Positions 1 through 12,672 of a stretch of DNA of 64,000 nucleotides are shown in pieces. Position 1 is the first letter of the stretch. Each line of letters opens with the position of its first letter. The translations under genes were made by a program, and so were the position numbers. Source of the stretch: Lumbricus terrestris (lineage: Eukaryota > Annelida > Clitellata > Crassiclitellata > Lumbricidae); contig OX457039.1 in assembly GCA_949752735.1 (NCBI GenBank), positions 41,650,699 through 41,714,698 of the forward strand. Reading direction: 5' to 3'. The notes below the pieces were generated by a model. The model made no database searches, was not told where the DNA came from, and was given only the letters and a program-made list of their open reading frames with translations.

Positions 1-48
1 GCCCTACTTTTAATACAAATGTGATTAAACATCTGTATAATTCCTTAC

Positions 49-3000
49 CTCTGTGTGTAATAAAGAAGTAGTCGTCACACCAGTTCTTGAAACGCTTGTA
101 ATATTCTTTGTTGTGCTTGTCACAGGCCTGCTTCAGCGTGGTGTGAAAATGAACGATATCCTGTTACAAAAAACATAAATTTCCACAAATTTCTATAGGT
201 CTTACGCAATATAATTCACAATTGACCGATTCATAATAAGCAATTGGATTTGTTACGACAAAATACAAGGTATCGTATTAAATTTGCTGCGCTTGTTTGG
301 CGTTGTTGCCTTGGCTATGCTCCGGTTTATCTATGTGAGGATTGTGACCTCTGCTGTCCAGTATTTTTTGTTCTAGTTCACAGAGTCATTCACTCTGTCT
401 TCAGCGGGGAGCATTTGGTCCCACGTGTTAGAACCTCAACCTGTCAATATTGCACTTTCTCAGTTGTAGGTCCTTCTATCTGGAATAGTCACCCCTTAGA
501 GTCCTTACGACCTATTTGTGTCACCGTGGCTGGATTGGGAGCGAATCAGAGTGAACTTCTGGAAGAGGTGCTATATAAATTCTTGAAATGAATGAATCTT
601 GTACTTTACAAATTGACTTGTAATATTAATAATGAAAATAGTAAGAAAAAATAATAATGCTAGAAATGTCTGGAAACAGTAAATATTAATACAATCTTAA
701 ACATAAATTGTCCGGTATGAAATCACAATATAACTTTTGTCCATACCAGAAATATGGTTGTTCATAGTAACTGGATAGAATGGTCTGACAGTGCTCATTC
801 TCAAGTGCATGTGCGGTACATTCACATTACACAGCCTATGTCACATCAGCCTATGTCATATCAGCTTTCTAGCCACACTAAAACTTATGTATATTGTAAA
901 CCACTTCAATGCAGAATGGCCACAGAAGTCATAGTCTGTTATCATAAGGTGATATCTTTTCAGAGTCGAAGTTGCTATCTAGCAACTTCGACTCTGAAAA
1001 GATAGGACATAAATGGGTCTGCATAGCATTAACAATAAAGTGGTGGCAACCTCAGAACAAAAACAGTGAAGGCAGGGTATATTGACTGTTACAAGGCAAC
1101 AAGCGGGTAATAAATACGATAAAAATGAGCACTTTTAAATATATTTAAAAGAGCGCCATATAAGATCTAAAATGCATAGTTAAAAAGAATTTTTCAAAAT
1201 TGCAGCTGTCATATATAGTATTTCAATAGAAAAGTCAAGTTATAATACAGATGAAGAGACAAGAACTGAAGCACAAACTTGTGTTCTCCTTTGTGAGACA
1301 TTCCTTTTTTGAATGGGCTTCAGTAAATAAATAGAGTGGGATCGCAAACAAAACTTTGGTTATCAGCCTCCAACAAGGTTGAAGTCCACCACTTAATAGC
1401 TACTCCCTTGCAATTTACTCAATGAGATATCTGACATTAAGTTTTACTGGTTCAGTTGATAAGCAAATGTACCTCCTTGTCAAGAAAGTATGGAGTGAGG
1501 TCAGTTCCACCTCCAAACCACCAGTGCTTCGTTCCCTGCTCGTTATCAAGCACCTCAAAGTAGCGATAGTTGAAGTGCAAAGTAGGCACTTTAGGATTGC
1601 GCTGAAAACCAAAGTACACAACGACAAGAATTCATTAGCATTCTTCATTACTAGGCCTACCAGTCACAAAAATAAATTGAAGAAATCGGTATTTAAAAAA
1701 AACTGTGATTTACAACTTAGCCAGAAAATACTGAATCTAACCTCAGAATACATAGCCAGACCTTCCCAACAGAAAGCCTTTTTGTTAAAATCTTGATTAT
1801 TAAATAGAATTTATGTGACTACAATTCATTAACTTCAAAATTACTTACAATTTACATTTAAAATTCAGGACATGCATTGAATTTAAACTCAGAAACAATA
1901 TGTGATTCATGATTAAGCAGCGGAAAACAACTTCACTTAATTAACAAACATTTACAATAGCTCAAGTATTTTGTAGCTTTTAAATGCTGATATTAAATTT
2001 AAACTTTGCTGCATCAAAACTCATAATAAGCCTTTTTTAAATATTAACCCTTTAATGATAAGCATGTATTAAATGCATGTCAAACCAATGCAGTTTGTCA
2101 TTAAAGGTTGAGCAATTTTAACACAGTTAAGCAGACACTTTTAGTAACACACTCTCATACACACATATACACTTATACAGTGTTTCTCTCATCAACTACC
2201 ATGGTAAATTTTCTTACCGGGTGTAATACAGAACTAATACCAGCTGCGAAAAATGTCAGCTTTCCTTGAGAGAGTTCCTTATGCCTAAAAGAAAAACATC
2301 TCTAATGCAGAACGAAAAACAAACTTATTGAAGTCAAAATATAAGAGCACAGTTACACAGAAATCGATCAATTAAAATATTCATACTAAAAAATACCGAT
2401 ATTATAAAAAAAATGCGTTTGCATAATGTGTATTCGTCTCACAAATATTATATATAGTGAAATAAATAAAACAAAAATGAATCACAAGCACACTAAAAGT
2501 CACACCACAGATAGGTTGGAGATTTTATACACTGCAGTCTCAAATTATAATCCACCGAAGACAAATAAATAAATTCAAATGCTACATCAAACTTAAATTG
2601 CACAGCTACTTCCTTTCCCCTTTGACAACTTAGTCAAGAAATGTCTGACCTGACTCTCATCTGCTCTGCTGCAGCTGTAGGTAGCGTCCCATTCACTACA
2701 GATATGTTGACACCAGCCTTCTCCCAGACGTTTGAATCCTGCATTACACACGTAATGCCACCACCTCCCTGCAATCAGTTCAAACCAATCAGAATCGTAG
2801 TTACAAATGTTTAAAGAACCCGAAAAGAAACTAAGTTGAGAAACTCCTGACCTGGCAAAAAAATTATTATTATTAAGGAAGTTCTCTATAGTGCTCCTTC
2901 AAGGCAACAAGTGCTATTGCCCCAACCCGAGCTAACAAAAACATTTATAAGGCTGGAAAAACACTCAATAGAGAGACCTCTGTGCCCTACGTGCTAGGTA

Positions 3001-6000
3001 AGAGGGGCCACTCAAAATCGCAAGGCTAGCAACCCAAAAAGAAATGTGCTGACTAACATCATGGAAAAAAATAGAAATTAAGCACTAAAGACCAAAAGCC
3101 AAAGAAGGGGGATCATCAACAGTTTGGATCATGCCGTACATTCGTTCCGCACAACTAAAAACAATTTTTACACAATAATTCTATGCACGTAAGCATAAAA
3201 TTAAATTTAAAGTAAAATAGAATGACCTGTGCTCTGTCCCATTTCTCCACAATAAATTTCTCCTCTCCGTCAACATCCTCAAGGGCCTTGCAAAGTTCAG
3301 CCTACAAAACGCAGAAGTGAATTTTAAAAAACTTATACGATAAGCCAAAAATCATTATCACATAACTCCTTTGCCTAATACACATCTCAAATGATTATCA
3401 TCAATCAGATTTTAGTGGCCACGTTGCAAGACTGCAAAGTCCAAACGCCACAGGACTTTTCAGTTCTTGAAACTTTATGGAATGAACATAGTACTCAATG
3501 TGAGTTCATAAGACACACTGGCCACAACTGTCTCTGGATCACTGAGCCATTGCTGTCATACATATTTCTTTGCATTACAAAACCTTTAAAAACTTTCATA
3601 ACTAATAAATGCTCACATAGAAATTTAAAGTTTTTCCTTAAATCTTGCAGCATAAGTATCTTTTAATACTGAAAGGCATTTAAATCATCTGGCTTCAATT
3701 TTCTTGCATATTTAAGTTTTACAAACTGGTTAGAGATTCTAAACGGCATACAGCTCTACTTCCTTGTTACCATACTGTTATACGAAGCATGCTACAAAAA
3801 ATAATTTATTGTTGATGGCTGCAATAAAAAACATTGATTGAAAATGCTATTACACTATGGTAACCAGTATAATTTATGTTACCATCTTTAATGTAATTCA
3901 AACCTGAATTCTTAATATTAGGAGCTCCATTTTGGTCTTTATATCATTTTGATTCTGCAACAAAAACACACTTTAAAAATCATTATAAATATCATTTCAA
4001 TAAAGCATTTAAGATAATTAAAAATGGTCAAAGAACACATCATAAAGGTATCAAAGTCTTTGCTTCACTGAATAGAAAGCATTAAAAAATACTTTAAACA
4101 TACACCAATTATTAGACAAGAATTCAAACCAAGATCACTTTTGCAACTGCAAATGACACTTGGATTTTAACATTCTTTACACTAAGGTTCATTAAAAAAA
4201 TTCCCGAGACGCTTTACTCACAATGTTAACACAAACTGACAAAATATTTCATTATGGAGCTGCCGCCATGAATGTGACCTTGTACAGAGGACTTTTGTCC
4301 CCTTTTCTTTTGGCCTCACATTTGTTTGTCTTATAATAGTTTCTTTTAATGACTACATATGAATTGTTATTGGTGTTCAATAAAATGGCTATTCACTTCA
4401 AAGGACAAATAAAGATATGAAATTTTAAAAAATAACCCACCGATTCCAGTTTATCAACGCTGGTGACAGGAGATGCCATAAACTTAGAAACATCGATTGA
4501 GGAATGGGTCTTGGTTGCTGCTGACATCTGCCACAAAAAGAAGAAACCTGAACGTTAGAAAGAACCTCAACAAAACATCCTCAGAAAAATCTACCACGTT
4601 GCTATTTAATATTTCTTAACGAAATATTTGCATCAAATTAAGACAGTTAATCTGGATAGTGCTATCAAAATGCCAAACTGCCATGCTTTTTGCTTCATGG
4701 CATACCTCTTTAGTTCTCGTGTTCAACTATTAACACAGTTGGCACATTGGCAAATTACTAACTCGTTCATTCACAGACAATCAGAATATCATTCACTGAA
4801 ACAATGAGATAAAAATAATTTTATTCCATTTTAAGCAAATGAAACAAAGTTGTTCAACAAAGTTGAGAAAATACAAGTTGATTGCATAAAGCACAATGAA
4901 TTACAGGCGAGATTCCAAGAAACGAGAATCAAATGAAGCCAAAATAGTATTGGATAGACAGAGTTGACAAGGACATGGTAAGACTGGAGTGACATTAAGA
5001 GGGTAACCAGACTTGACAATGACCATGAAAAATAGAGATCATCATTCATTCACAGTCATCACCGACAATTGGCAGGTGTCAGGAACTGTCAATCATAATG
5101 ATGATGATGATGATATAATTTGCAGACTATTTTGCACATAAAATATTGATCTTTTACAAACAATCCTTCAGAACATCCTGCAGCAAAAACAAAGTCTTTC
5201 CCTTTTCAGGTGCATCAGAACAGGCTGAATAAAGAGAAAATCCATCCAAAAAATTCTACATCTTGCAACCTTATCCGAACCAGACATGACTATTGACTCA
5301 ATTTACATTCTGATAGCTACAGCTGCCATGAACTGACATGTCAATGATGGCCACAGCAATGGTTATTCTCATAATAAACTTACTTTATCTTTTGTGAAGT
5401 AATGGAGGGTAAGGCCACCAACAGCAAATGTAGAAACACAGTACCTGCAATGTTTTCAAATGCTGAAGTTTATCGAACCACTAAATTTAATTACAAACAT
5501 TTTAAACTGAATATGGCATACACAAAACCTAGAGTAATTCTTCTCAACATCTCATACAGTGATAAATAAGCTCACAAGATATCTCCTTAGATTTGCCGAA
5601 AGTAAACACTAACTGCAAAATCAACCTGGACAACTACCTATTTGTTGATGGTGCACAAATATTGTGACCAAAGCTACCATAACTAAGACAAGAAAAACTT
5701 TCTAGACATAAATGGGTGTGTAAAGGTTTCATGCACACACACAGACAGACACACATAATGATATAATGAGCGTGTATGTCCAAGAGTCTTTTGAAAATGT
5801 TACAGACTCTGTGTTTATACGTTTATTTTCATTCGCTGGCTGCTTGTTCATCAATGCATCCAGTCTAAGACTTTTACCTGCATGCACAACTGTCTTGTTG
5901 GCTCTACTCCGAACTGTTTGACAACTTTCTGCACACTCATCTACTCTGCCCTGTTAGGCTTGTGGCCTTCAGGTGCCCCTCCCCCATATGCACAGTTGCA

Positions 6001-6369
6001 CACCCGCATATGCACACCCATATAGTCTGGCAGCTTTGTATTTATTGGCCTATCAGGCTGGCACTACATATAAATTTTTATTACAAAATCACAGAACCAA
6101 ATTCAGTTTATAATGCAAGTCACAGAAAATATTTATTCAGCTAGCACGGTCTCAGAAACACTGAACACTAGACTCAACCAAAAAAATAGACCTTAATATG
6201 CAAAACGTCATCTGAACATAGAGTACTTTGAATGAAACAATTTAGAGTGATGTAATTGCATAAAACTTCACCTTATAATTCGATTGCGTTGAGCAAACTG
6301 GTAGGTGGAGATTGTGGAAAGTGCACGCATGGTCGTCCGCAAGGAACTGATATGTTTGAACAGCACCAT
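49..6369 (-). CDS. CPOX: Coproporphyrinogen-III oxidase, 5' nine exons (3' end beyond window)
   Basis: Oxidative decarboxylation of coproporphyrinogen III to protoporphyrinogen IX in haem synthesis; in animals a mitochondrial intermembrane-space enzyme. Minus-strand exons: 6369-6272, 5444-5384, 4527-4441, 3954-3904, 3301-3227, 2768-2650, 2284-2218, 1601-1473 and 160-49, all with GT-AG borders and matching phases, giving 266 complete codons. Exon 1 starts at the ATG at 6369 and is rich in Arg/Lys/Ser/Thr without acidic residues, as in a mitochondrial targeting peptide; exon 2 is hydrophobic. Family hallmarks follow in order: [62 protein letters not shown] and KNWCDDYFF. The last donor is at 48, so the C-terminal part lies left of the window. 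The first two exons are less certain than the rest. Confidence 0.95.
244..590 (+). mobile_element. CR1/L2-like LINE reverse-transcriptase C-terminal fragment
   Basis: Lies in the last visible CPOX intron, antisense to the gene. The reading frame shows the usual C-terminal RT pattern: [20 protein letters not shown], then LVPRVRTST and [18 protein letters not shown]. It is 5'-truncated, and the region just before GPSIWN is altered. A dead insertion. Confidence 0.75.
953..1004. repeat. Near-perfect 52-bp palindrome (25-bp arms, 2-base loop)
   Basis: Arms 953-977 and 980-1004 are exact reverse complements around the dinucleotide TC. It lies in the CPOX intron between exons 8 and 9. No longer element with these ends was recognised around it. 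Confidence 0.9.
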
Positions 6370-8439
6370 TTTCTTGAAGCAAGAAGTGTGAAGCCTACAG
6401 AAACAATGTAGTGCCCAGTTACAATCAACTCATAACGCTCATCACTATGCAATATAATGCTACTAGAGCAAACCATTTACAACAAGATCTGGTATCAAAG
6501 TAACTTCCAATACAGACAGTTACGTTTTACATAATGATCAAGTTTGCAGGAAGAACGTGGTAGAGTTTACGCAGCCAAATTTACTATAACTCTGCACCCA
6601 TCCCAAAAAAACTATCTTAATGACAAAAATTTCTTATCATCCATTTTTAATTAAGCATCACGTGTAGAAATTAATGCCACTAAATAACTTTAGAATATAT
6701 TTGTTATTTGATTTTGACCTAGCACGCAACATAGCATTCTCCTGTCCTACATAGAGCCATTGAGTTTAAACTCATTTTAAAGCTGTTCCTCTCTTTTCAG
6801 TTGTACCATGGCTGTATGGGATTTCTACATCATATGACCCTAACTTCACAGGCAAACCTAATCCAAGCTGGCAGGAAAATATTAGACGATATGACGCTTG
6901 CTAATATCTCAGCAGTTGTCTACATGTGGTTTTAATGCCTACCGACAAGCATACAAGATTCAACGGCGACTTTCAGTCTGTATATCATTATCCCGTATGG
7001 CATGACTCATGAGCGCAGGTCTACATGTCATCATTCCAGACTACCATATCTTACTAGCATATAGTGGTTTGACAAAAATGCTGTCCACCGATTCCTGTCC
7101 ACAGTTATAGAGATGTGGGCGAAAACTGGACCGAAAGTTGTTTGGAAGTCTCACATAGAAACGTGACCATATGCGACACCATTTCGTGACCTCAACCTGT
7201 GTGGCACCTGGGAAACACAATCGTCTACCATACTGTCCCCATATGGTCGCAGTCGCACCGGTCTTCACATACCAGATTCACACACATGTGGTGATCAGTT
7301 CCCTAGGGTCACTCGGGGTTCTTAAACCCAGTATAATAATTAGCGCGATAATCACTCACATCAATTTTGCCTGAACTTACCCGAATTAACGTTGCCAATC
7401 GATGAATTGAAGTGACCTGCGCTGACACTTCCAAATACCCAAAGGCAGGACGGACCGACCACTGCTGCGTACCCTCGCCAAACGGAGAGCAAATAATCTG
7501 GGTCGAGTCAGATTGTATCTTCGCCCAAAAAATCTGGCAGGGCAGAAGCAGCAAATAGGTCAGTTCAACATAGTCGCACAACTGGGTTAGGTTACACAAC
7601 TCGCGGCGATGTCACTCAGGCCGGTGGGATCACGTGGTTTCTGCTGACACATCTTTGTGACTTTTTCGTAACGTTCAGGACACTTACTATTTTTAGCTCA
7701 ACCAATCACAGCTCATGAAAGAACCAAGCTCAGACAACATGCATGAATACAAATTACATTATATCATTAGACAGTAAACCATATGGACATTTAATTTAAC
7801 GGTTGGGCGCGTTTAGTGATGTTCTCGATTGAGTATTAATGCTGTAAATAATTGGACAGTTGTGATCAGGTAAAATTTATTATTACTATTTTCCACTGGC
7901 GAACGTAAATACGATGAATCGTCTTCTGTGATTGGTTGGTTTTTTCATGACGGTTGACCTAAAAATAGACCGCAAGATGGACACATAAAAGTTCATGTTG
8001 TTTCTCCGCTGTTTCAACGTCACTGGGCAGCACAACATAGGAAGCTCTGTCTAGTAATATATAATGAGGTCGTTGATGTCACTATACTGTGCTACACCTA
8101 CGGAGGCCGGTGAGTGACACGAGTATTATTTTAAATAAAATCACTATTGTCGATCTTTAATGCAGAACATATTCTGCCGGACAGAGGTCCACACTTTAGA
8201 AATTTCGACCCCAAGGAGTTGCCAGGTCGTCGCGAAAGCACGGGTTGAGCTACTTTTCAATGCTCTCGTGATTGACATTACGTCTTCACGACTTAGCGAT
8301 GTTTGGGCTACTTTAAAACTGGACCGCGGTCGCTACGGCCCATATTATGTTTAAAGTCTTTGAATAAATTATAACTACATCGCTGCAGCACTGCTTATAC
8401 CACCCTTCTTACACCATGGCTTATACCACATATACTGGC
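6370..8439. other. Region upstream of CPOX with no gene recognised
   Basis: Presumably holds the CPOX promoter and any 5' untranslated exon, since the first ATG is at 6369. Short open frames at about 7.04-7.60 kb overlap on both strands and show no recognisable motif. No TATA box can be assigned with confidence. Confidence 0.5.
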
Positions 8440-8443
8440 TTAT

Positions 8444-9141
8444 GCCAAAGATTTTAACAGGGAGGATGACAAGTCACCAATGACAAAACTGCGAATGAGG
8501 TCGCGCAAGGGCTTCTGGTCAACTTGCAGGCTCAGACTCGCAACGAATTTTAGCCGATGACTTTATAGGCAATCGGCGAAATGTTCCTGGCTACAAATTA
8601 TGACCGTGCGTATTATAGTGTTTCGCTTAGTCATCGCCTATGCGTATGGGCGTTATCAACCACACACTGCAGAGTTATTGCATAAAATTTTATTTTTTTC
8701 CTCCAAGATCAACATTTACACTGTTCAGATAATAAATATAATCGACATCTATTTTTTTAATCGGTAATTTTACTGTGTTTCCAGCAGATAAATCGTATTT
8801 CCGCCAGTCCTTTAATGTAAACAGACTCGTTACGGTAGGCCTAGCTGTTGTTCGTCTGCTCAAAAAGAAATGTCAAAAATAAACTTTTTCCCCATATCGC
8901 ATTTTCTTGGCATTTCTACCACATATTCTTTAGTCTTTTAAAAAGCTTTTCGTGCAAATTTTTTTAACTTTATTGACCGGACTATAATTATTATTCTGCT
9001 AAAGTCGTCGGCTAAAATTCACTGCGAGTCTTGAGAGCTTATGAATTTAGCCTACCAGAAGCCCTTGCGCGACCTCTATCGCACTGCGGCCAGCCAATAT
9101 CCTTTAAGTAGACCATCTTCCTCCCTGTTAAAATCTTTGGC
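8444..9141. mobile_element. 698-bp foldback-type element with long imperfect terminal inverted repeats
   Basis: The left end GCCAAAGATTTTAACAGGGA is answered by its reverse complement at 9122-9141. Inverted similarity continues inward: the 8500-8580 stretch (GCGCAAGGGCTTCTGGT, then TTTTAGCCGATGACTTT) is mirrored at about 9000-9085. A 4-bp direct repeat TTAT (8440-8443 and 9142-9145) flanks it. No transposase frame is seen, so it is probably non-autonomous; the superfamily is not assigned. Confidence 0.75.
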
Positions 9142-9206
9142 TTATACTATTAGACAGACAGATTTTGGTGTTTGTTTTTAAACTTTTAAATGTAAAGAGG
9201 GTGGCC

Positions 9207-9589
9207 GGTGTCCCGAAAATAAAGTTTTCCCCCGATACAAAGTCTCCTCCCGAAACAGGGTCTCCCTCTGACTGAAACTCTGTTTTGGAAGAAATTTTCT
9301 GAAGAAAAAGTATTATCCTATGTTTTCTTGTTATAATCTGGCAACGTAAACTAACCGTTTAGCCTGCTCGATCATCTCTAAATTTGATGCAACTGTAGCC
9401 AATTTTACGCTGAATGGGGAGACTTTAATTCGTGGACGGCGGAAATATTCTCTCCCCCACGGAGACTTTATTTCAGACTATACTCTCCGAGGTCGAATTT
9501 ATTCTGGAACAGGTCCTCCGGGGGAGAATCTGTTTCGAAATAAAGTCCCCGGGGGAGACTTTTAGGGGGAGACTCTGTTACGCGACACC
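9207..9589. mobile_element. GGTGTC-ended MITE, copy A
   Basis: Begins GGTGTCCCG and ends CGCGACACC (inverted). The interior repeats short modules such as GAGACTTTATTTCAG, GTTTCGAAATAAAGTC and GGGGGAGACT. A diverged second copy of nearly equal length lies at 49461-49847. No coding capacity. Confidence 0.75.
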
Positions 9590-9649
9590 TGCCTATTAAA
9601 AAATTTCCAAAGAATTCGAGTTTGTCAATCCTGGCCCAATCAATATCCT

Positions 9650-11403
9650 CAAGAGGTGGGTGGGGGTGAGGCGTAGGGTGAGGGGGAATTTTCCTGAAAA
9701 CCCTAATTTCACGGGTGGCGGTACTGGTGGAGTGTGGTGGGGTAGGGGGAGTGGGTGGGGAAGGGGTGAGGGGGTTTGTCTCAAACCCAAATTTCACGGG
9801 TGGCATACCGGTGGAGGTTGGAGTGTGGTGGGGTGTTGTAGGGTGGGGGTTGCGGGGTGGAGAGTGGTGTGGTGGAGTTGTGGTCGGAACTTCGGAAGCA
9901 GATCGAATCCTAAATTTCCCGGGCAACGCCAGGTACCCGAGCTAGTAAATTTATATAAATAAAGAGAAGATTCTGTCTGTCTGTTTGTCTGTTTGACCGG
10001 GATGCATTTCCACAGTTTTGAGCTTTTTACTCAAAACCTTCACTACTGTGTAGGTCTCGGCAGGAGACACCCCAACGAGGGTTGGCGATTCTCTACCGCC
10101 ATGGAGTTGTGGTCGGGAGCAGGTCGAATCCTAAATTTCCCGGGCAACGTCAGGTACCCCAGCTAGTAAATTTATATAAATAAAGAGAAGATTCTGTCTG
10201 TCTGTTTGTCTGTTTGACCGGGATGCATTTCCACAGTTTTGAGCTTTTTACTCAAAACCTTCACTACTGTGTAGGTCTCGGCAGGAGACACCCCAACGAG
10301 GGTTGGCGATTCTCTGCCGCCATGGAGGCCAGGGTGGGGGCGAAACCCCCAATTTCCCCCCGCTAAAACTCAGCAATTGATCTGAAACTTTGTACCTAGA
10401 CAGAGGGCCATCAGAACTACCCGGTGGAGGGGTTGTCGAATCTCTGCCACCATGGGGGCCAGAGTGGGGAGATAAGAAAACCCTGACCAATTTATTGCAA
10501 TAAATTTCCATTATCTTGCCATAGTTTCAGAGTTAGACAGATTTTTACACGGGCCACCTCGCCTCCACCCAGCACACGCCTCCGGGTGGGGCAGGGGTGG
10601 GGGTGGGGGCGGTGAGGAAATTTTTTCTCGAAAAACCTAATTTCAGGGTGGCGTACCGGTGGAGGTCGGAGTGTGGTATGGTGGGGTGGGATGTGGCGAG
10701 GGTGGAAGATGAGAGTGGAAAGAGGGTGGGTGGGGGAATTTTTTCGAAAATAAGATTTGTTTGGATAAGGGTGGGGTGGGAGAGGAGGTGGCGGTGGTGA
10801 CGCCGTTGGGAGAGGGTGGGGGTGGGAGAGGGGTGGGGTGGAGGGTGGGGTGAAGGGGTGGGGTAGAGAGGGTTGGGAGGTGGGGGTGGAGTGGTGGTGG
10901 GGTGAACGGCGGATGAAGGGTTGGGGTGCGGGGTGGGGTGAAGGGTGTGTGGAGGAATTGGGTGGAAGGATGTGGGGGTGAGGGTTGGGGAGATGGGGGA
11001 AAAATGTTTTCCCGAAAACCCAAATTTCACGGGTGGCGTACCGGAGGATGTCGGAGTCAGGTGGGGGTCGGGTGGGTGGGGTGAGGTGTGGAGGGGATGG
11101 GGTGGAGGGGTGGGGTGGAAGGGGTGGAAGGTGGTGGTGGAGGGAGTGGGGGTGGACGGACGGGGGATGGAGGGTTGGGGTGCGGGATGGGGGAGTGTGA
11201 GGAGGGATGGGGTGGAGGGTGTGGGGGTGAGGGGTGGGTGGGGATGGCGGGGAATTTCATCGGTGACTTACCGGTGGAGGTCGGAGTGTGGTGGGGTGTT
11301 GTGGGGTGGGGTAGGATGGGGTGGGGGTGTGGTGTGGTGGGGTTGTGGCTGGGAGCGGGTCGAATCCTGAATTTCCCGGGCAACGCGGGTACCCCAGCTA
11401 GTA
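9650..11403 (+). repeat. G-rich degenerate tandem tract with Helitron-like 3' termini
   Basis: Two blocks (about 9655-9905 and 10560-11370) are dominated by GGGGTGG-type repeats on the plus strand. Each block repeats modules such as TTTCACGGGTGGCGTACCGG and GGAGGTCGGAGTGTGGTGGG. Three terminal modules made of CCCGGGCAACGC, a GGTACCC arm and GCTAGTA (9918-9947, 10139-10168, 11375-11404) resemble Helitron 3' ends, with a GC hairpin followed by CTAG. The open frames here encode only Pro/Gly/Trp low-complexity sequence and are not genes. Confidence 0.6.
9946..10325. repeat. Tandem duplication of a ~157-bp block
   Basis: 9946-10102 and 10169-10325 are nearly identical, each beginning after a Helitron-like GCTAGTA end and running through the (TCTG)n stretch to GGTTGGCGATTCTCTRCCGCC. 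They differ at only a few positions, implying recent tandem duplication. Confidence 0.8.
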
Positions 11404-11799
11404 GCTACATAATTATAAGCATTAAAAGTTTTGACCCATTAACCGCGCGGCGCCACGTGACGGCAGCACTATAACATCGAAGTGTATGTGGCGGACCTGT
11501 GTGGCCTATATAGGCAAGTCGAGACGTACACCTCGTTTGCGACGATACCAGTGGCGGAATAGGCGTATCCAGAGCGTTTCGAAGGGTGGGGGAGATAAAT
11601 TTTCGATCTTGGGCAAGGATAAATTTCATCTTTAGTCGCCGGAAAATCTGATGACCTTTTTTTAGTCGTTTGTCCATTCTCACGGAAAATATACCATTTT
11701 ATCCGCCCAAAAAGTTGACGACCTTTTTTAGTCGTTTGTTTCTAAATGGGAGGGGGCATGGCCGGATTGGCTCCCCCCGGATCCGTCCTGGACGATACA

Positions 11800-12540
11800 C
11801 CACTGCCCATCAGACAGAGCTGCTGGTATCGGCCTCTGATCCAGAAGGATAAGGCGGAAATCAGCCGTTGCGCTGTCGGTTTGGTCAACCAAGCCAGGTT
11901 GGTCGCGGTCAGCAGTCCTCATTCAGCCGACTGGCTGACTGCGTTCCCGATTGCCGCGTGTGGCCTCGCGTTGGATAATAAGGCGGTCCGGGTGGGGGTG
12001 GGGTTGAGGTTGGGTCTGGACTTGTGCGGTCCTCACCTATGCCACTGTGGCGCTGGAGTTGGCCGGGGGAGGGCACCATAGCTTCGTTTGTAGGAGGGCT
12101 TTGGGCTGATCTGGTCTCCGACCCTCAGAAATGAGGATGGACATCATTTGGGCTGATCCTTGCGCCACCACGCCATAAACGACATCATCTGGCGCGCCCT
12201 CCTCAAAGCAGATATTCCGAGATTCAAGGAACCCGCGGGTCTATTTCTATCTGACGGCAAAGGCCCGAAGGGGTCGCCCTAATACCCTGATCAGAGAGGA
12301 GATACTTGGCGTGGGACGCCACGATTGTGCATACTTGTGCCGCCTCGTGCATCACTCAACCGACCAGTCTGATGGTACCGGCATCAGTGCATGCAGGCAT
12401 GCAGCCAATCGCAAAATCCAGAAATATGTAGGTTGGCCGCTACTTACATGTACATCTTCCAACCAGTGGCCATTGGGACCCTGGGTCATGGGCGGAGTTT
12501 ATCGGGGGCTTAGGGCTGAGTCCCCAAGAATTTATTATTA
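11800..12540 (+). pseudogene. Reverse-transcriptase C-terminal region, decayed copy 1
   Basis: Frameshifted relic. In shifting plus frames it reads DPEGYKAEISRCAV-like, RLVAVSSPHSADWLTA, HLNDIIWRALLKADI and a WDATIVHT-like segment, the same order as in the better copy at 26255-27660. The NRARL-SSPHSGDWL pattern is, from family knowledge, the 3' part of an invertebrate retroelement polymerase polyprotein; the exact clade is not resolved. Stops and frameshifts make it non-coding. Confidence 0.65.
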
Positions 12541-12550
12541 TTATTTCCTG

Positions 12551-12672
12551 TATTGAACAATCCGGTTGACAGACCGCAACCGGTTACAGCGAAGGCCTAC
12601 AGTTACGGCGTACGCAATTGAAACAATTAACAGGAACACATGCATTGTGTGTTTCCTATATAGTGCTTAAAA
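12551..12672 (+). repeat. 3' block of the RT element, copy 1
   Basis: About 120 bp containing AACAATCCGGTTGACAGACC and GCAATTGAAACAATTAACAG, found almost unchanged at 27776-27893. At both sites it lies just downstream of the RT relic, so it is probably the 3' untranslated end of the same element. Confidence 0.75.

Noticed and set aside
1422..1796. 124-codon plus-strand frame
   Set aside because: It is antisense to CPOX exon 8, whose minus-strand translation is clearly the conserved enzyme.
9468..11474. Proline-rich and glycine-rich frames
   Set aside because: Products of the G-rich tandem tract; frames exist on both strands and lack any domain.
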